From NCBI GenBank assembly GCA_036768485.1, contig JAVLUZ010000257.1:820382-884381 (forward strand): a stretch of 64,000 nucleotides of DNA, given 5' to 3'. Positions within the stretch are counted from its first letter, which is position 1. Each line of letters starts with the position of its first letter. The notes under the pieces were generated by a model, which made no database searches, was not told the DNA's origin, and worked only from the letters and a program-made list of their open reading frames with translations. Made by a program: the position numbers and the translations under genes. Below are positions 21,864-36,800 of this stretch, piece by piece. Source of the DNA: Mermis nigrescens. Taxonomy: Eukaryota > Nematoda > Enoplea > Mermithida > Mermithidae.

Positions 21864-24800
21864 CTGCAAATTTCAAGAGTGTAAAGTAAAAGCAATCGCA
21901 CTAGCTACGTCACTTTACGTAACATTTTTAATGCTGCCACTGTTGCTAAGTCGAGTAGGTAAAGAATGAGAGATGATGTAAACAAAAATGTAATACAAAA
22001 TGTGGTCTACGTGTTGGTTTACAATGCATTATTTACACCAGCATATTTGTTATGAGATAAGGCAATCTTCTTTGTAGACTAAGCCTTTGAAAATTCGGAC
22101 AAAAACTGGGACGGAAACGATGACGGAGTAATGCTAAACCGATAGCTCAGCCATTATCAGACTTATTTAACTAGTTTAACAATGTGAAATTTAAGTTTAC
22201 ACTCGAAAAAAGAGACTGTTACCATAAATTTATATAACAAATGAAAATAGAATCGTCAAAGAACGAGTTAAAAATTTTCAAATCGATTCTCTCAAAGCAT
22301 TTATAAAGGTACTGCGTATACATACAGTAATTTTCGAATCATATAAATATTTATTCTATTTTTGATTACGAAATTAACTAATATTCCCTTAACAATCTCC
22401 ACACATTAAATTAAGGAAACGATAATCGGCTTGAGTTGATTTCGCGCAAAATGTGAACTATACACCTAAACTTTACATTTCACGCGACTGTACACCATAG
22501 GTGGGCGAATCGCAAGGTTCTAGGTTCGAATCCACGTTGAAGCAGTTCTTTTCGGCAGGCCAACCCAGCCTTTCATCCCTCCGGGATCGATAAATGGGAA
22601 GCTGCACTTGTGCGGCGGATGGTAACAGCGTTCTGCGCAGTCACACCGGCCCCGTGACCCAGACTCGGTCTAATCAGACGCGCTGGCCTAGGGCTGTGTA
22701 TCGGGGAAAAATAGGCACCCGCACCTACAGCAGAGGTGAATCAAGTAACTTCTTGCTACGGGATTTTACCATTTCTTTACCATAATGGTCAAAAATGGCC
22801 TTACGAATGGTGGTATACACACGTGGGCGTGGGGGTTGGAGTTGGGGGTATGCACTCTCCCACAAGTTGAAATACCCCCCATCCCGAATTCAAATTTTGA
22901 AATTTTTTTGCCATTCCAGCGATATTTTGATGCCATTGGATAGTGCTCGATGAGAAACGCCGACAAATGGTGTTTTTCGCCATACGACCACTTTTAAGAC
23001 CATTTTTTGACCTTTGAAAATTTTTTTCACCCCCCCCAAATTTTGGTGTTGCCCACCTATGGTGGTATGGCGAAAAAAACCATTTTTCGAGCACTATCCA
23101 TTGGCATCAGGAAATTTGTATTTTGGTTTCTGGGAGGGGGGTATTCGGCCTTCTAGGGGTATATATCCCCCAAAGCCCCCCACGCCCACGTGTGCTGCAC
23201 ACTAGGCATATACCTTGTAAAAGCAAAATCGGACCAGATTTTCGCCAAACGACTTGTGTTCTTTGGAATAGAACGCACTGGGCGGTATACCAGCCAATTT
23301 CTAAGAAAAAAGCAGGAACTAGGTCCTTGTTTAGGTGTTACGAACAACGCGCATCATGGGACAAAACGAAAGTATTCTGTGCAAAGTACATACACAATCT
23401 GGGGGCTTTCAACCCCTTACCCAGAAAAGATTTCAACCCCCCCCCAGAATTTGCGATTTTCCATAACTTTCCATGAAAATTCGCAGAAAAGGTGCGGTTT
23501 CAAGCCTTTTTAGCCATCTGTTAGCTTTAAAGTGTCAAATTTTGGGCTCTCGTCGTCGTATACTCATTTTTATCTATATTTTGCTCAATTTGTTCGATTT
23601 TTTAAAATTTTTTTCGAAATTTCCCAAATGTTAGCGTCGTCAGAAACGTCGAAAAACGATGTTTTTGACGCCTATCAATCATTTTGGGCCCAAAAAAGGC
23701 CCATTGAAATTTCATTCGCCTAGAATTTCCGTGCCGAGCAGGACTAGTAAAGTACACAGCGAAAAGTGACAGCTTTGCGCTGCGATGGCAAATAATGTTT
23801 TAAAATATTTCATGTTCATATTAAACTTAGTTACTAAGTATTTAATTGAGCTTTCTTGTAAACCGAGACTTTAAAATGCAATCACATATCATAGATGCAC
23901 AAGGTCTGGGTCTACAGAAGGCGGGATAAAATCCCAGAAATCCAAAACAGTAAATTTAACGTTGACCATTTAAATTTAACGTTGACGATTTAAATTTAAC
24001 GTTGACGATTTAAATTTAACGTTGACGATTTAAATTTAACGTTGACGATTTAGTCCATTTTGACTACATTAACATTAAAAATCGCGAAAATGATCGCTTT
24101 CGGGCGCTTTAGGAGTAAAAAGTATACAAAAGTACTGCGCCGGAAAATTTTCTAGTTTTTTCTGCGTTTGACCCAAAGAATGATGCAAAAAAAGATCCGT
24201 CGACTCAAGATATCCGGACAGTACTCGTCTGGCTAACCCTTAAACGGAAGGGTTAATAATACCCCCATGAACCCTCCTACTTGCATATATGATCACACCT
24301 GGGCGTTTGGGGGTATGCACCCCCCGAGAAACCAAAATACCCCCCAGAATTCAATTTTTGAAAATTTTTTTCGTTTTCTTCGCAGTTTTGATGCCAATAG
24401 ATAGTGCTCAATGAGAAACGTCGAAAAATGGTATTTTTCGCCATACCACCACCTTTAAGGCCATTTTTGACCTTTGAAAAATCTTTCACCCCCAGAATTT
24501 TCTTGCTGCCCGCGTATGTATATGATACGCAGGTCAATCCCGGTTATAGACTGTGAAAGTTTACACAACAAGAACAAAAACTACGACGCATTTGCCTTTT
24601 CAAATGAAATAATAAAATGGAATAAAAAAATTTGTTTTTTACCATGCTGATAAAATGCAAATTCAGATTTGTTGATAAAACGCCCAAAAACAGTAACAGT
24701 AACTCAATAATTACGTGGCGAGAACAAGTCATGGTCACACATGGGCGGGGGGATCGGGGGGTATGCACCCCCCTCCACCCCCCCCCCAAATTCAAATTTT

Positions 24801-27800
24801 GAATTTTTTTGCTTTTTTAGCGATTTTCGATTTTTTGATGCCATTGGATAGTGCTCGATGAGAAACGTCGTAAAATGGTGTTTTTTCGCCATACGACCAC
24901 TTTTAAGACCATTTTTTGACATTTGAAAACTTTTTCACCCCCCCCTCCAAGAATTTCGGTGCTGCCCACCTATGGTCACGGTAAGACGGGCCAAAAAATC
25001 TTCAAAAAGCGAGAACGAAATTTATAATAGTTTATGATATATAATCCAAATTTATATGAATAGTTAACGAATTAAAGTGGTTGACGTTTTGTAAAGTCGC
25101 AAGCTGTCCGCGATTAGAATATTATTGCACTTGGTTTTCCCTTTTTAGCAATCCATACGAAAATGCTCGTTTTAAATCAGTTTATCCTAAGACCACTTTA
25201 ACTTGATTTTTTGCCATTTTTTGGCAAAAAAATTAAGGTCCGATTCCGCCACCTCCACCTTGAAAAAAAGGATCGACTAATCGCCGCCCAAAACAATAAG
25301 TGTAAACCAGTTTACACGGTTTTGTTTAAACAAAAATAGAAACACACTTAATACAAATTATGCATTCAGTTCACCGAGTAGCCATTAACTAAAGTCAAAG
25401 AAAGCAAAACGATATTCTTCGAAAAACGACAAAAAATCGATAAAACAAAGCCATCACATAATTTTGAATAAAAAAACAAAAAAAAACAAAACGAAATTCT
25501 TCAATAGAAAAAACGACAAAAAATTGATGAAACAAGGCCTTCACATAAATTTTGAATAAAAACAAAAAAACAAAACGAAATTCTTCAATAGAAAAACCGA
25601 CAAAAAATTGATAAAACAAAGCCTTCAAATAAATCTTGAATAAAAAACAAAACGAAATTCTTCACGAAAAAAACCGACAGAAAATCGATAAAACAAAGCC
25701 TTCAAATAAATTTTGAATAAAATACAAAAAAACAAAACAAAATTCTTTCATAGAAAAAAAACGACAAAAAATCGATAAAACAAAGCCTTTAAATGAATTG
25801 TTAATAAAAAACAAAAAAGGCACATTTGGCTTAAAAAATTCAGTAATGTACATATATAAAACAATTTGAAATTTCGCTACACAAATTAATACCATATAAA
25901 TCGATCTACAGTGCTCGCCATGAAAGATGAGGCACTATAATCGTCAGATTTATATTAGATGATGCGTCGCGAGCGCCGCGTTTCGTCTATAATGCGCAAT
26001 CATCTTTTTTCATTATTATAGGATATTTATCTGTATCATGCCGTTAATTTGGCGATGCGGACGACGCAATTTAGCTATTAATAGCGCCAACAAGAAGGAA
26101 GCGCGCACGTGAATTCCGTGCGCGCTTCCAGCATTCACGTACGTGCTTCCTTCTTGCTGGCGCTATTAATAGCTAAATATTGATTTCAATGTCGGCTCGC
26201 CTGAATATTGAACGGCATTCACGTGCGCGCTTCCTTCTTGTTAGCGCTATTAATAGCTAAATTGCACCGTCCGCATCGCCAGATTAACGGCATGATACAG
26301 ATAAATATCCTATAATAATAAAAAAGAGATGATAGCGCAATATAGACGAAACGCGGCGCTCGCGACGCATCATCTAATATAAATCTGATGATTATAGTGC
26401 GTCATGTTTCATGGCGAGCACCGTATATATAACTACGCAGTTTAAAGTTTTTTGGCAACCGAGGAACGATAGGTCCTTATTCCCGCTTCACAAAGTATAA
26501 GTTTAAAATGTGTTAAAACAGAGTTAAATATATTTAGTTACCGCCTTAGTGATGCAAATAAATGAATAGATAAGTAAAATTCAGAGGTCCTTCTTGGAAT
26601 ATTTTGAATTTTCAAAAAACATAATATTTTGAATATTTTTTCCAATTCAATTTTTTACAGCATGATATTAATATTATTCAAAACGTTTCGTACAGCCTTT
26701 CGTTCAAATCCTATTGCAAAAAAGGACATGCATTCATGTTTTATTGCAATTAAAGTAAGCACTGCAGAATGTAAGCAGCGTACATCTACATTTAAGGTCA
26801 GTACAAATGCACAAATAAAAAAAAGAAGAAAATAACTGAAAAATAAACGATAAATAAATAAATAGTTAAATGAATTGGTTAACAAGTGAATAAAGAGTGG
26901 AAATAAATAGATAAATAAATAAATCATAAATAAATCATAAATAAATAAATAAATAAATACTTTCTCGCGGCACAACCATCGAACGAACCGATAATCTTTC
27001 GGATCGATATCGCCGTCATCATTAGAGCCAGTGGATTCATCGAATGGTCCATCTTGATAAATTTTTATAATAGATGATAATAAATTTTACAATTTTATAT
27101 TAAATTTCAAACAATATATAATAAAGAGGCTACGTGTATTGTACAACAGGAGCAGCAAATCAAATCCTGCGGGTCTCGTGGAACAAGATAACAAAAAATT
27201 CCAACAATTCAATTCAGCGGGATCTATCGGATTCTGGGGTTTTCACATTTTGGGTGCCAGCCACATGTGGGCGTAGGGGGAGGGGGGGGGTTCGTACCCC
27301 CCAGAATTTGATTTTTTTTTTGTTTTCAAGACCATTTTTTGACCTTTGAAAAATCTTGCATCCCCCAGAATTTTGTGGTGCCCACCTATGAACCCTCAGA
27401 TCCCCAAGCGCACGTGAGCTGGCTACCCGCCATTAAAAATTTTGGGAATATGCATTTACGCCAGTAACCCAATAGCCAACTATTACTATAAACTTTAAAA
27501 AAATTTCATGGCACATTAATCACTACTCATTCTATTGTCCCATCAGACGGCCAGACTGAGACCAGGGGCTGATTTAGGGGGGCGGGGCTTTGGCCCAAAA
27601 TAAAGCGCAAAATTAAGGATTTTTGGGCGATTTTTAGCGATTTTCGGGTCGAAACGGCTAATTTTTCCGCCCAAGTCAGGGTTTCGCCCACTCCCCTTAG
27701 GGCACACATTCCCATAGGGGGGGGTATTACCCCCACCTCAGGGTCCGAGACTTGAATCACTGTCAGACGATTTTGAGCTATCAAACGTTTTCTGCAATGA

Positions 27801-30800
27801 TTTTTGGGTACAAAAGCAGCGCAGATGTTGAAAATTTTTCGGCGCTTCGCGCCGACTAGTTTATTTCTGTTTTATTCACCCATAAAATACCTAGCATGAA
27901 GTTAAAATTAGAGCTGTGCCGGGGTTAGGCTGGCCCCGGCACCGGGGCCGGGGCCGGGGCCAGTGTTATAATTGATTATAATGTAGAAAATTGATAATGT
28001 TTTGAGCAGATTTACCTTCAAGCTCAATTTCAAGCAACACCACACATCTTGCTAATTCAAATCTTTATTTTATTATGTCAGGTTGGTGCAAATTTCTAGT
28101 TAATAATCAAAATTGACATATTTTGAATTGCAATTCATATAGCCGAGCTTTCCAGCTTGCTTGGTAGCAGACAGCTACGTCTATCAGAACAAATAGAATA
28201 ATAAGCCAAAAAAAGTGCGAAGTAAAGCTAATTGAAAAACGTGTCCAAGTCAGAGGAGTTAAATCCATACATGGGCCGCTCAAAAATTATAGGGTTCCAA
28301 AACTTTTCGAAGTCAAAAAGTGCCTGATAATATATGGTAGGGCGAAAAAACACCGTTTTCTTGCGTTTCTCAATGAGAGCTATCCATTAGCATCAAAAAA
28401 TCGCAGAAACACAAAAAATTCTGAAAATCAATTTCTGGGGCGTCTAGCGGATTTGTTTTGGGGGAGAGTGTGAATTCTGGGGGTCTAGACCATAGGTGGG
28501 CAGCACCGAAATTTTGGGAGTGTGAAAAAATTTCTGGGGGGTGGTGGTGAAAAACACCATTTTCCGACGTTTCTCGTCGAGCACTATCCCTTGGCATCAA
28601 AAAATCGCTAAAAAAGCAAAAAATTTCTAAAATTGAATTCCGGGGGGTATTCCAACTTCTGGGGGATGCATACCCCTAACCCCCCACGCCCACGTCCCAA
28701 GCCTCCCAATGCCCATGTTCTGTTATATCTTGTAATCCCAACAAATATTAACGCTTGACGCGCATATCTACTAGCAAGAATATATATGTACATAGGTATA
28801 AGGGGTAGGGTAGGGTCGTACTATGAACACGGTAAAGCACGCTTTACTTGGCCCCGGCCAGGCCCCGGCCCCGGCCCCGGCAAAAAAGGCGGCCCCGGCA
28901 CAGCTCTAGTTAAAATGATCTGAAAAGTCAAAATATTCGATGAATTCTAATATTTTTTACTTACAAGAGTGACGAAACTAGTCAAAATGGGACAAAAAGT
29001 AGTTAAAAATGCAATTTTTCACATTAAAACATGCTATATAGGATGTTTTAAGCGTTTTGCATATTTGACCTGCAAAAAAGGCTAGAAATCTAAATTTAGT
29101 GGTCTCAAATTTTGGGATTTCACCCCCTCTGAACTTTCGACCTTGGGAAACTATGCCTTAGGGGTACCGCCCCCCCTCCTTAGGAAAATCCTGGATCCGC
29201 CACCGACTGAGACCTCTACAATTCAAAAGATCTTCCAGACTATCCTGGGGCATTTTTAAATCTTAAAATTTTTAATCCGATTTTTTTCATTACACAATAC
29301 TTTTTCTAATTTTTTGATACTAACTGACAGCTCGATCGGAAACGTCGAAAACGACACTCGCCTGTGTATATCATCAATGTTTTTGGCACTTTTTCACCTT
29401 TGAAATTTAAGGACCCTATAATATAAGCGCTGCCCATATATTTTAATCGCCCTAATTAGGAAAAGTTCTTACTTAGGTAATAGTTAATGTTTCGGCAAAA
29501 TAAATTTCCATTACATAGATAGATGTACAATGTATGCAGGCCCGTATACAGGATTTTATTTCGGGGGGGGGCGAAAACTTTTGAGGCCAGATATCTCGAG
29601 AACCATTAGGAAATAGGCGAGAATAAAGGCAGTTTTGAGCGTATCTCGGCGAGCTCTATACGATGGTGAGGAAATATTTCAAAACATTTCTCACTCTATT
29701 TCATATTGATATACAGCAAATTAATAATTTAAGCTGATTTCTTAATCGACGAATTATTTCTTATCTCTTGCCTTTGCACTCAATCATTGTGCTGTGCAGA
29801 TAATACCAATACAGATAATGGAAATTCGGCGCCAAGTGTCGAAAAAATTAACATATTCTGCATGTCAAGTTCAAATTTGAGCGGTTTTGAGCGGGCTAGA
29901 AGACAAAAAACATATATAAACAATAAATACGGCGCGAAGCGCCGGAAAAATTTCATGTTTCCCATGTCATAACTCAAATTTGAGCTGTTTTGCATGAGCT
30001 AGGAGGCAAAAACTATAGCTGAATAATGCATCCGGCGCACAGCGCTGGAAAAAATTGACATGCTCTCTATGTCTAACTCAAATTTGAACGATTTTTAGCG
30101 GTTTAGAAGACAAAACTATGCATAAACAATAAATCCGGCGCGAAGCGCCGGAAAATTTCGAGTTTACTAGCTCAAAAGTACGATAAAAACCTGTTTTGGC
30201 GGTGTTTCAGACGCACTTCGCCAATTTTTCATTTTTCCCTTTGGGGGACCCTTGGGAAAAACAAAAATTTTATATTATTTCGGGGGGGCTGCCCCCGCCC
30301 CCTAGATACGGGCCTGAATGTGTGTATTCGCAATAAGCAAATACATTAACCGGCTTTAAATTCTGGTTGGAGTTTCCGGCCATTTTGAGGAGGGAGGGGG
30401 CGAATAAATTCAAATTTTTGATCGAAAATGGCAAAAACGCACCTAAGTATGACCTAAAATTGAGGTCGTCAAAAACTTTACGCCTCTATATCCCCCCGCT
30501 GAAGGATCAGCCGCACAAGTACTGTCCGGCGATTTCGAGCTGACGGAAGGTTTGCTGCATCATTTTTAAGGTAGAAATCAGTAAAAGTGTCAAAATTTTC
30601 CGGTACTTCGTGCCGCATCAGTACTTCTATGTACTTTTTACTGAGAAAGCGCCCAAAATTGATCAATTTTTGCATTTTTAAGTGTTAATAGTGATATAAT
30701 ATAATCAAAATGGACTGAAATGCTTTAAAAACGCGATATTATCCGGAAAAAACGTTTTATAGGCTATTTTAATCATTTTGATCGTTTAAACGGCAACAAA

Positions 30801-33800
30801 AATCGTGCAAGTTAAATTTACTGTTTCGGATTTCTGGGATTTCACCATGGCACGTGCAAGATATTTTCAAAGGTTAAAAAATGGCCTTAAAAATGGTGGT
30901 ATCGCAAAAATATGATTTTTCAACGTTTCTCATCGAGCACTATCCATTGGCATCAAAAAATTGCAACAAAAAAAAACAAAAAAAATTAAAAAATTGAATT
31001 CTGAGGTAGGGGGTATTTTGGTTTCTGGGAGGTGCTTACCCCAAAACACCCCTCCACGCCCCCCTCTTCTGCCGACCCTGACGTTGTGCACATACGACAG
31101 GGTACCAATGAATTTAGAGTTGTATCCATATATATATGGACACCAAGAAAATTCTGGTGGGGCGGGGGTCAGATTGCGTGTATCGCCCAAAATGTTACTG
31201 AAATAAAATTCTGGGGTCTACAGTAATCTACGGAAAGTTTTTCAACTTATGGGGGTGCAAAGCCCCACGCCCATGTGTGTTTGGATCCCCATTCCCGCTG
31301 CACATATGGCACAAGTATTCCAGATCGAAAAACCCGGCTGCCAATAAGCATCTATGATTAAAATCAATGATAACCAGGGGCGAATTTAGGGGCGGGGATA
31401 GTGCACAAAATTAGGATTTTTGAGCGATTTTTGGTGATTTTTGTGTTAAAATGGCAACTTTTCCGCCCAAGTCAGGGTTCCGCCCCCCCCTCAGGGATAC
31501 CCCCCTTAGGAAAATCCTGGAGGCGCCACTGATGATAACGATATTAAAAATGTGAATATCATTATTTGAATCATGAGCATTATTTTAGTAATGCTAAATA
31601 GTTCAAATGATAATTATTACGCAATGACGAAAAATCAGCCAGCATGAAATATCCGCCCTCGGGCACGATTGGCCGCATGCCAACTTCGGTCAACAACTTC
31701 CTCATTTTTTCTCGCTTATCGATCAATTCTTGTACCAAATTTGAAAAGTAAGACCCGGGTTTATTAAGTAAAGCAGTCTGTTCCTCGACTAGGATGGCAA
31801 TGGCTTCCTAAAGTTCCGAAAACCCAAATAAGTAATAAATTTTATCAATTATTCGGCTAAAAATAACTATAAAAATATGCGAGCGTAAAAAAAAGAAAAT
31901 TATTCGCACGAGGAAAAACATAAGAAAATCGATGTGTAATAAAAAATAAGCCTATAAGTTTTTAAAAATACCTACAGACACGGTAAAACAAGCAGAAAAA
32001 ACATTTTAAAAAATAGGAATCGAGCAAAGATTATAATACAAATACGCAATTATATTCCCATCCACGCGTAGCGTGGAGGAGGTTGAGGGGTATGCACTAC
32101 ACCTGGGCGTAGGAAGGGGGGGTTGGGGGTATGCATCCCCTGAGAAACCAAAAACTCCCAGAAAGCAAAACACCCCCCGCAGAATTCAATTTTTGAAATT
32201 TTTTGATGCCACAATTAGCAACGTTGAAAAATGGTGTTTCTCTCGTCCCAGAATTTTGGTGCTGCCCACGTATGGTATGCACCCCTCAGAAGGCCGAATA
32301 CCCCTTAAAAACCAAAATACCCCCCTAGAATTCAATTTTTGAAATTTTTGAAAATTTTTCGCGATTTTTTGATGCAAATAGATAGTGCTCGATGAGAAAT
32401 GTTGGAAAATGGGGTTTTTTGCCATACCACCATTTTTAAGACCATTTGTTGACCTTTAAACAATTTTGCAACCCCTTCCCCACATCCAGCCCCCAATATT
32501 TTAGTGCTGCCCACCTGTGCTCCCATCGCTCAAACACTATAATTTTTTTACCCGCTATACTGACTTATGACAAAAACTAACTTGCGTTTTTAGCCATTTT
32601 TATGCGTTTTTTTGCGATTTAAGGGCAAACATTTTTGCGAAAATAACGATAAAAAAAGAGTAAATTTATGGTGTTCTTCTACAGCTGCGATAAAAACTAA
32701 TTTTGATTTTAGGTGGATTGAAAATTTTTAATCAATTCAATTTTTGATTTATCAAGTCAAATTACATGAAGTATATCAACATAACAATTCATTGCTTAAA
32801 CGCCCTGCTCCATGCTGAACCTATTGCTGGCTGGGTAAAAATAGTTCTATGGACATTTTCCTGAAAATTACGAAAAAATGAGTAAATATACAGTTTTCCT
32901 CTTCAACTGCGAAAAAATTAATTTTGATCTTAGGCGGGTTAAACATTTGTAATCATTCAAATCATTAATTCATCCAGTTAAATCAAAAGGACTATACTGA
33001 TAAAACTGTTCATTGCCTACGCGCCCTGCTCCGTGTGCTTAACCTATTGCTGATATTGTAAAAAAATGATCCTACGGATGGATTCCCAGAAAATGATGAA
33101 AAAAGAGCAAATTTTCAGTTTCCTTCCACAACCCACATACCTTAAAACTTTTTTGTATTAGCAAAATCAAAAAAAATTGTTATCAGTCAAAATTTTAGTG
33201 TGTCAGGTTAAATTCTAAGAACCAAGTGGCTGAGACATTTCATTGAGTAACTTCAAGCCTTGCTTCATTTTGAACTTATCGCTGATATTGAAAAAATATT
33301 GTGCGGACATTTTTCTAAGAATGACGGAAAAAATGAATTCAGTTTTATTCTACAAGCTAAAAACCCTGAAAAATTTTTAAGATCAGCAAAATTAATAGAT
33401 ATTCAATCAATCAGAATTTCATTTTTCAGTCAAATTATTAGAACCAACTCCCTTTGGCATTTTGTTACCTTGAAGCTCTGCTTCATTTTGAACTTATTGC
33501 TGATTGAACAAAGATGGGCATCAGATAATTTTAGTGGGCTCGATGGGGCACTATTGTCGAAAATAGCAACAAAAATTTAATTCAGGCTCTATCAATTTTT
33601 CATGGTCTCGCACATTCTCGCAGACCAGAAATACACATGGGTGGTCTAGAAGCTCCCACAACAAAAAATGGGAAATTCGCTGGGGTGAATGACACGAAAT
33701 GAGGGCCAAAAAATAGATGAAAATTTAAATTCCCCTCAGGAAAGCTGCTATTTTAGTTAAATATCAGTTTTTGAAGTCATTTCGGAACAAAAAAGCTATT

Positions 33801-36800
33801 TTTGACCCCCCCCCCATTCGACTGACACCGCTCCTCCCCACAGAGCGGCCACCCTGTGCATCTTTATGGTCCGGTCCAGGTTCTCCCATCAGACCCTCCA
33901 TACCCATATGTGTTCGTAAACATAGTTTGCTTATAATGATTGAAAAAAGACCAATTTACACTTTTCTTATACCAGATCTAAAAAGTCATGACTTTGATTT
34001 CGAGCCAATTGGTAAATTTTTAATTAAAATGTTCAATTTATTAAATTTTGGCTCAAACACGGCCAAAAAGCGACACTTTTTATAGCGTTTTGAGTGAGAA
34101 AAAATGTTTTTTGGAAAAGTTCGAATTTTATGATCTTAATGGATAGAGCATGTAGAAAAACGTCGAAAAATGCGGTTTTTACGAGCTACCCCGATGAATT
34201 TCCCGAGATATAGACCAATTTACGTTGAGTGCGCCCCCTCTCGGCCAGATACTATTTTATTTTATAGTTTCTGATCAATTCAAAGCACTTTTGATGAAGA
34301 GTTTAAACTTTTATCCATTTTCGGTCTTCATTTTGCGCCATTTTCCCCTGAAAATTGTCCATTTTTCCATTCCGGGATCTAGACCACACTAAACTACCCC
34401 CGTGCATGTCTGGTCTAAACTACCAAGAATCTGGAAGACCCCCAAAAAATCGATGGAGCCCGGAATTGAATTTTTTATTGCTATTTTTTGACAATTGTGC
34501 TACAACGGACCGGACCTGCAGAATTTGGCTGCCGCCCACCTACTCTTGCGACCCCTTTAAAATTATGAGCAATAAGTACAACATGCAACCAGGCATGTAT
34601 CTAATCAACAGTCACAGGAACTTTGTTTAAATTAAAAATTTGAATGATTGAAAATTTATTAGTTCCCCAAAATAAAGAAGATTTTTATTTTTCGGCAATA
34701 GTAGAAGAAAAATGTAGAATTACACATTTTTCATCAATTTGAAAAATAATTTTATGACCACTTTTGAAATTTCAGCATTCGGCAATAAGTTGAAAATGCA
34801 GCAGGGCGTGAACTAATTAATTGTCGCAGGACTAACTTCTTATAAGTTGGCTGATAAACTAAAATTTTGATTGACAAATAAGATTGATTAATTTGATCTG
34901 CCTAATATTTATTTTTGAATATTTGTTGAAACTGATGAGCAAACTGTGAATTTGCTCTTTTTTTATCATTTTCAGCATAATATCTTCATCAACACAAATG
35001 AACATGGGATTCCGGGGCAGACATACACAACATGGGGATTCTCGCGGGAGAGATTTTAAAGTGTTTTGTTTTATGCTCAAAAATGGTGCATATGCGTCAA
35101 AAAATCATTTGTCGCGTTTCTGATGATGCTACATCTTTCCAGAACATAAATTGGTAAAAATTTCCAAGAAAAATTAAAGAAATTCGGATAAATTGAACAA
35201 CTTATAATCAAATAATGAGTACATGGCGTGACGCGCCGAAAACGTGTCACTTCCGAGTAAATAGCTGTAAAAGATTTTCTAAAAACCTTCAAAAAATCGC
35301 GAAAAAAGTTCTAGGGGAAATTTTTATGGGGGAGAAACGTCCACCGAAAATCGATAAGTCTTCCAGAATTGAATTTTTTGTGCCATTTTCAGCGACTTCG
35401 TTAAATAGGACCCCCAGATTTGGTACCTACCCATGCATTGTGGGGGGAGGGCTTTAAAACCACAGGGTTAAATTTAAGGCGTTTTTTGCGAGTTTTGCGA
35501 TTCTGCTTAGTCAGACCCGTAAATACATGCACAGGATCCAGAGCATAGGTGGGCGGCACCAAAGTTCTGGGGGGGGGTGTGCCAGATTTTCTCAAACGTC
35601 AAAGAATGGCCTTAAAAATGGTGGTATGACGGAAAAATGCCATTTTTCAACGTTTCTCATCGAGCACTTTCCATTGGCATCAAATAATTGCGGAAAAAAC
35701 AAAACAATTTCAAAAATTGAATTCTGAGGGTTATTTTGGATTCTGAGGGGGTATTTTGGTTTCTGAGGGTTGCAAACCCATCCAAACACCCCCCCCACGA
35801 CCAGGTATGGCCCAGAGCCTAAGATGGAGGTAAACCGAGATTGATGGGGGATAAACAGTAATTTTGTCATTTAATGCAAAATTTCGTTCTAGCGATTGAG
35901 CTTGTGTCAATTTATTTTTTTGACACTCTAAGTCTGTTATCCCCCTCCCCCAGAATATTAATGTGCATGAAAACAAAGAACAATAAGGGCGATGGAATGA
36001 TTTCAAACATAAAATATGCACGAAATAATGGGGAAAAAATTAATTCATAAACCTGACACAATTCGGTTGCTAATAATTTATGTATGTGCGGAAAAAGCGT
36101 CTTATTTACTCACTACATTTTGATTTTTAGCTCTAATTCATAATTTAAATTTTGTTTTAATTTCAAAATTTTTAGAAATTCAATTAAATTATAATTAAAT
36201 TTAATCTAGTCGCTTTTTTAAGACGATCAACCGGCTTTTCGATCGATAATTTTATTCGTTTCGAATTTTCGCTCTATAATCTCATTAATATTTTCAAATT
36301 AAAAGTTGTTTATACGATTGATCAGAATCGAATTCAAAATTCGGAAGTTGGCGGTTCCAAAAAATCGCTTGAAATCTCAGATTTCTCAGGTGTAATTTAT
36401 CGACAGAATGCTAAGCTTGGTCTATTACGTTGATTTTTAATCAATTTTTTAATATGATCTTCAAAATCCCATTAATTGTGTAAAATTACCTGATACCTGC
36501 AACTTTCGTACGAAAGCAATGTTGAGAAATAATATAATAGACAATAATCAATTCAGATCTAAATTGTGTATATACAGGTTGGTCCGAAAACACACTAGCC
36601 GAGTTTCACGTGATATCTCAAAAACCTGGCTAGGTAGGCGTATGGAATTTTTTTATCCGTCAAACACAACAAGGGTCTACAGTAAGACTGCATATTTTTT
36701 TGTATTACAGTACAGACTCATGATGATGCAATTTACTTAGAAGTGTACTAATATATTTTTGAAAAAACATGAAATGAACAGTTTTGCGAGGAAGGTCTCT

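Larger units (their letters stand above)
27563..29205 (+). mobile_element. Family B hAT-like element carrying nested elements
   Basis: Ends CAGGGGCTGATTTAGGGGGG and CCTGGATCCGCCACCG, with a perfect duplication ACTGAGAC at 27555-27562 and 29206-29213. It contains the family C element 27909-28908, which in turn holds family A copies. Confidence 0.88.

Noticed and set aside
22523..22533. tRNA gene
   Set aside because: Only the B-box/T-arm-like part is present; no acceptor stem, anticodon arm or A box could be paired.
23952..24051. CRISPR-like array
   Set aside because: Direct repeats are contiguous with no spacers, in an animal intron; it is a simple tandem repeat.
25395..25895. Two minus-strand frames with repeated FCRFFS-like segments
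   Set aside because: They are translations of the 82-bp A-rich tandem array; no start context, splice sites or homology.
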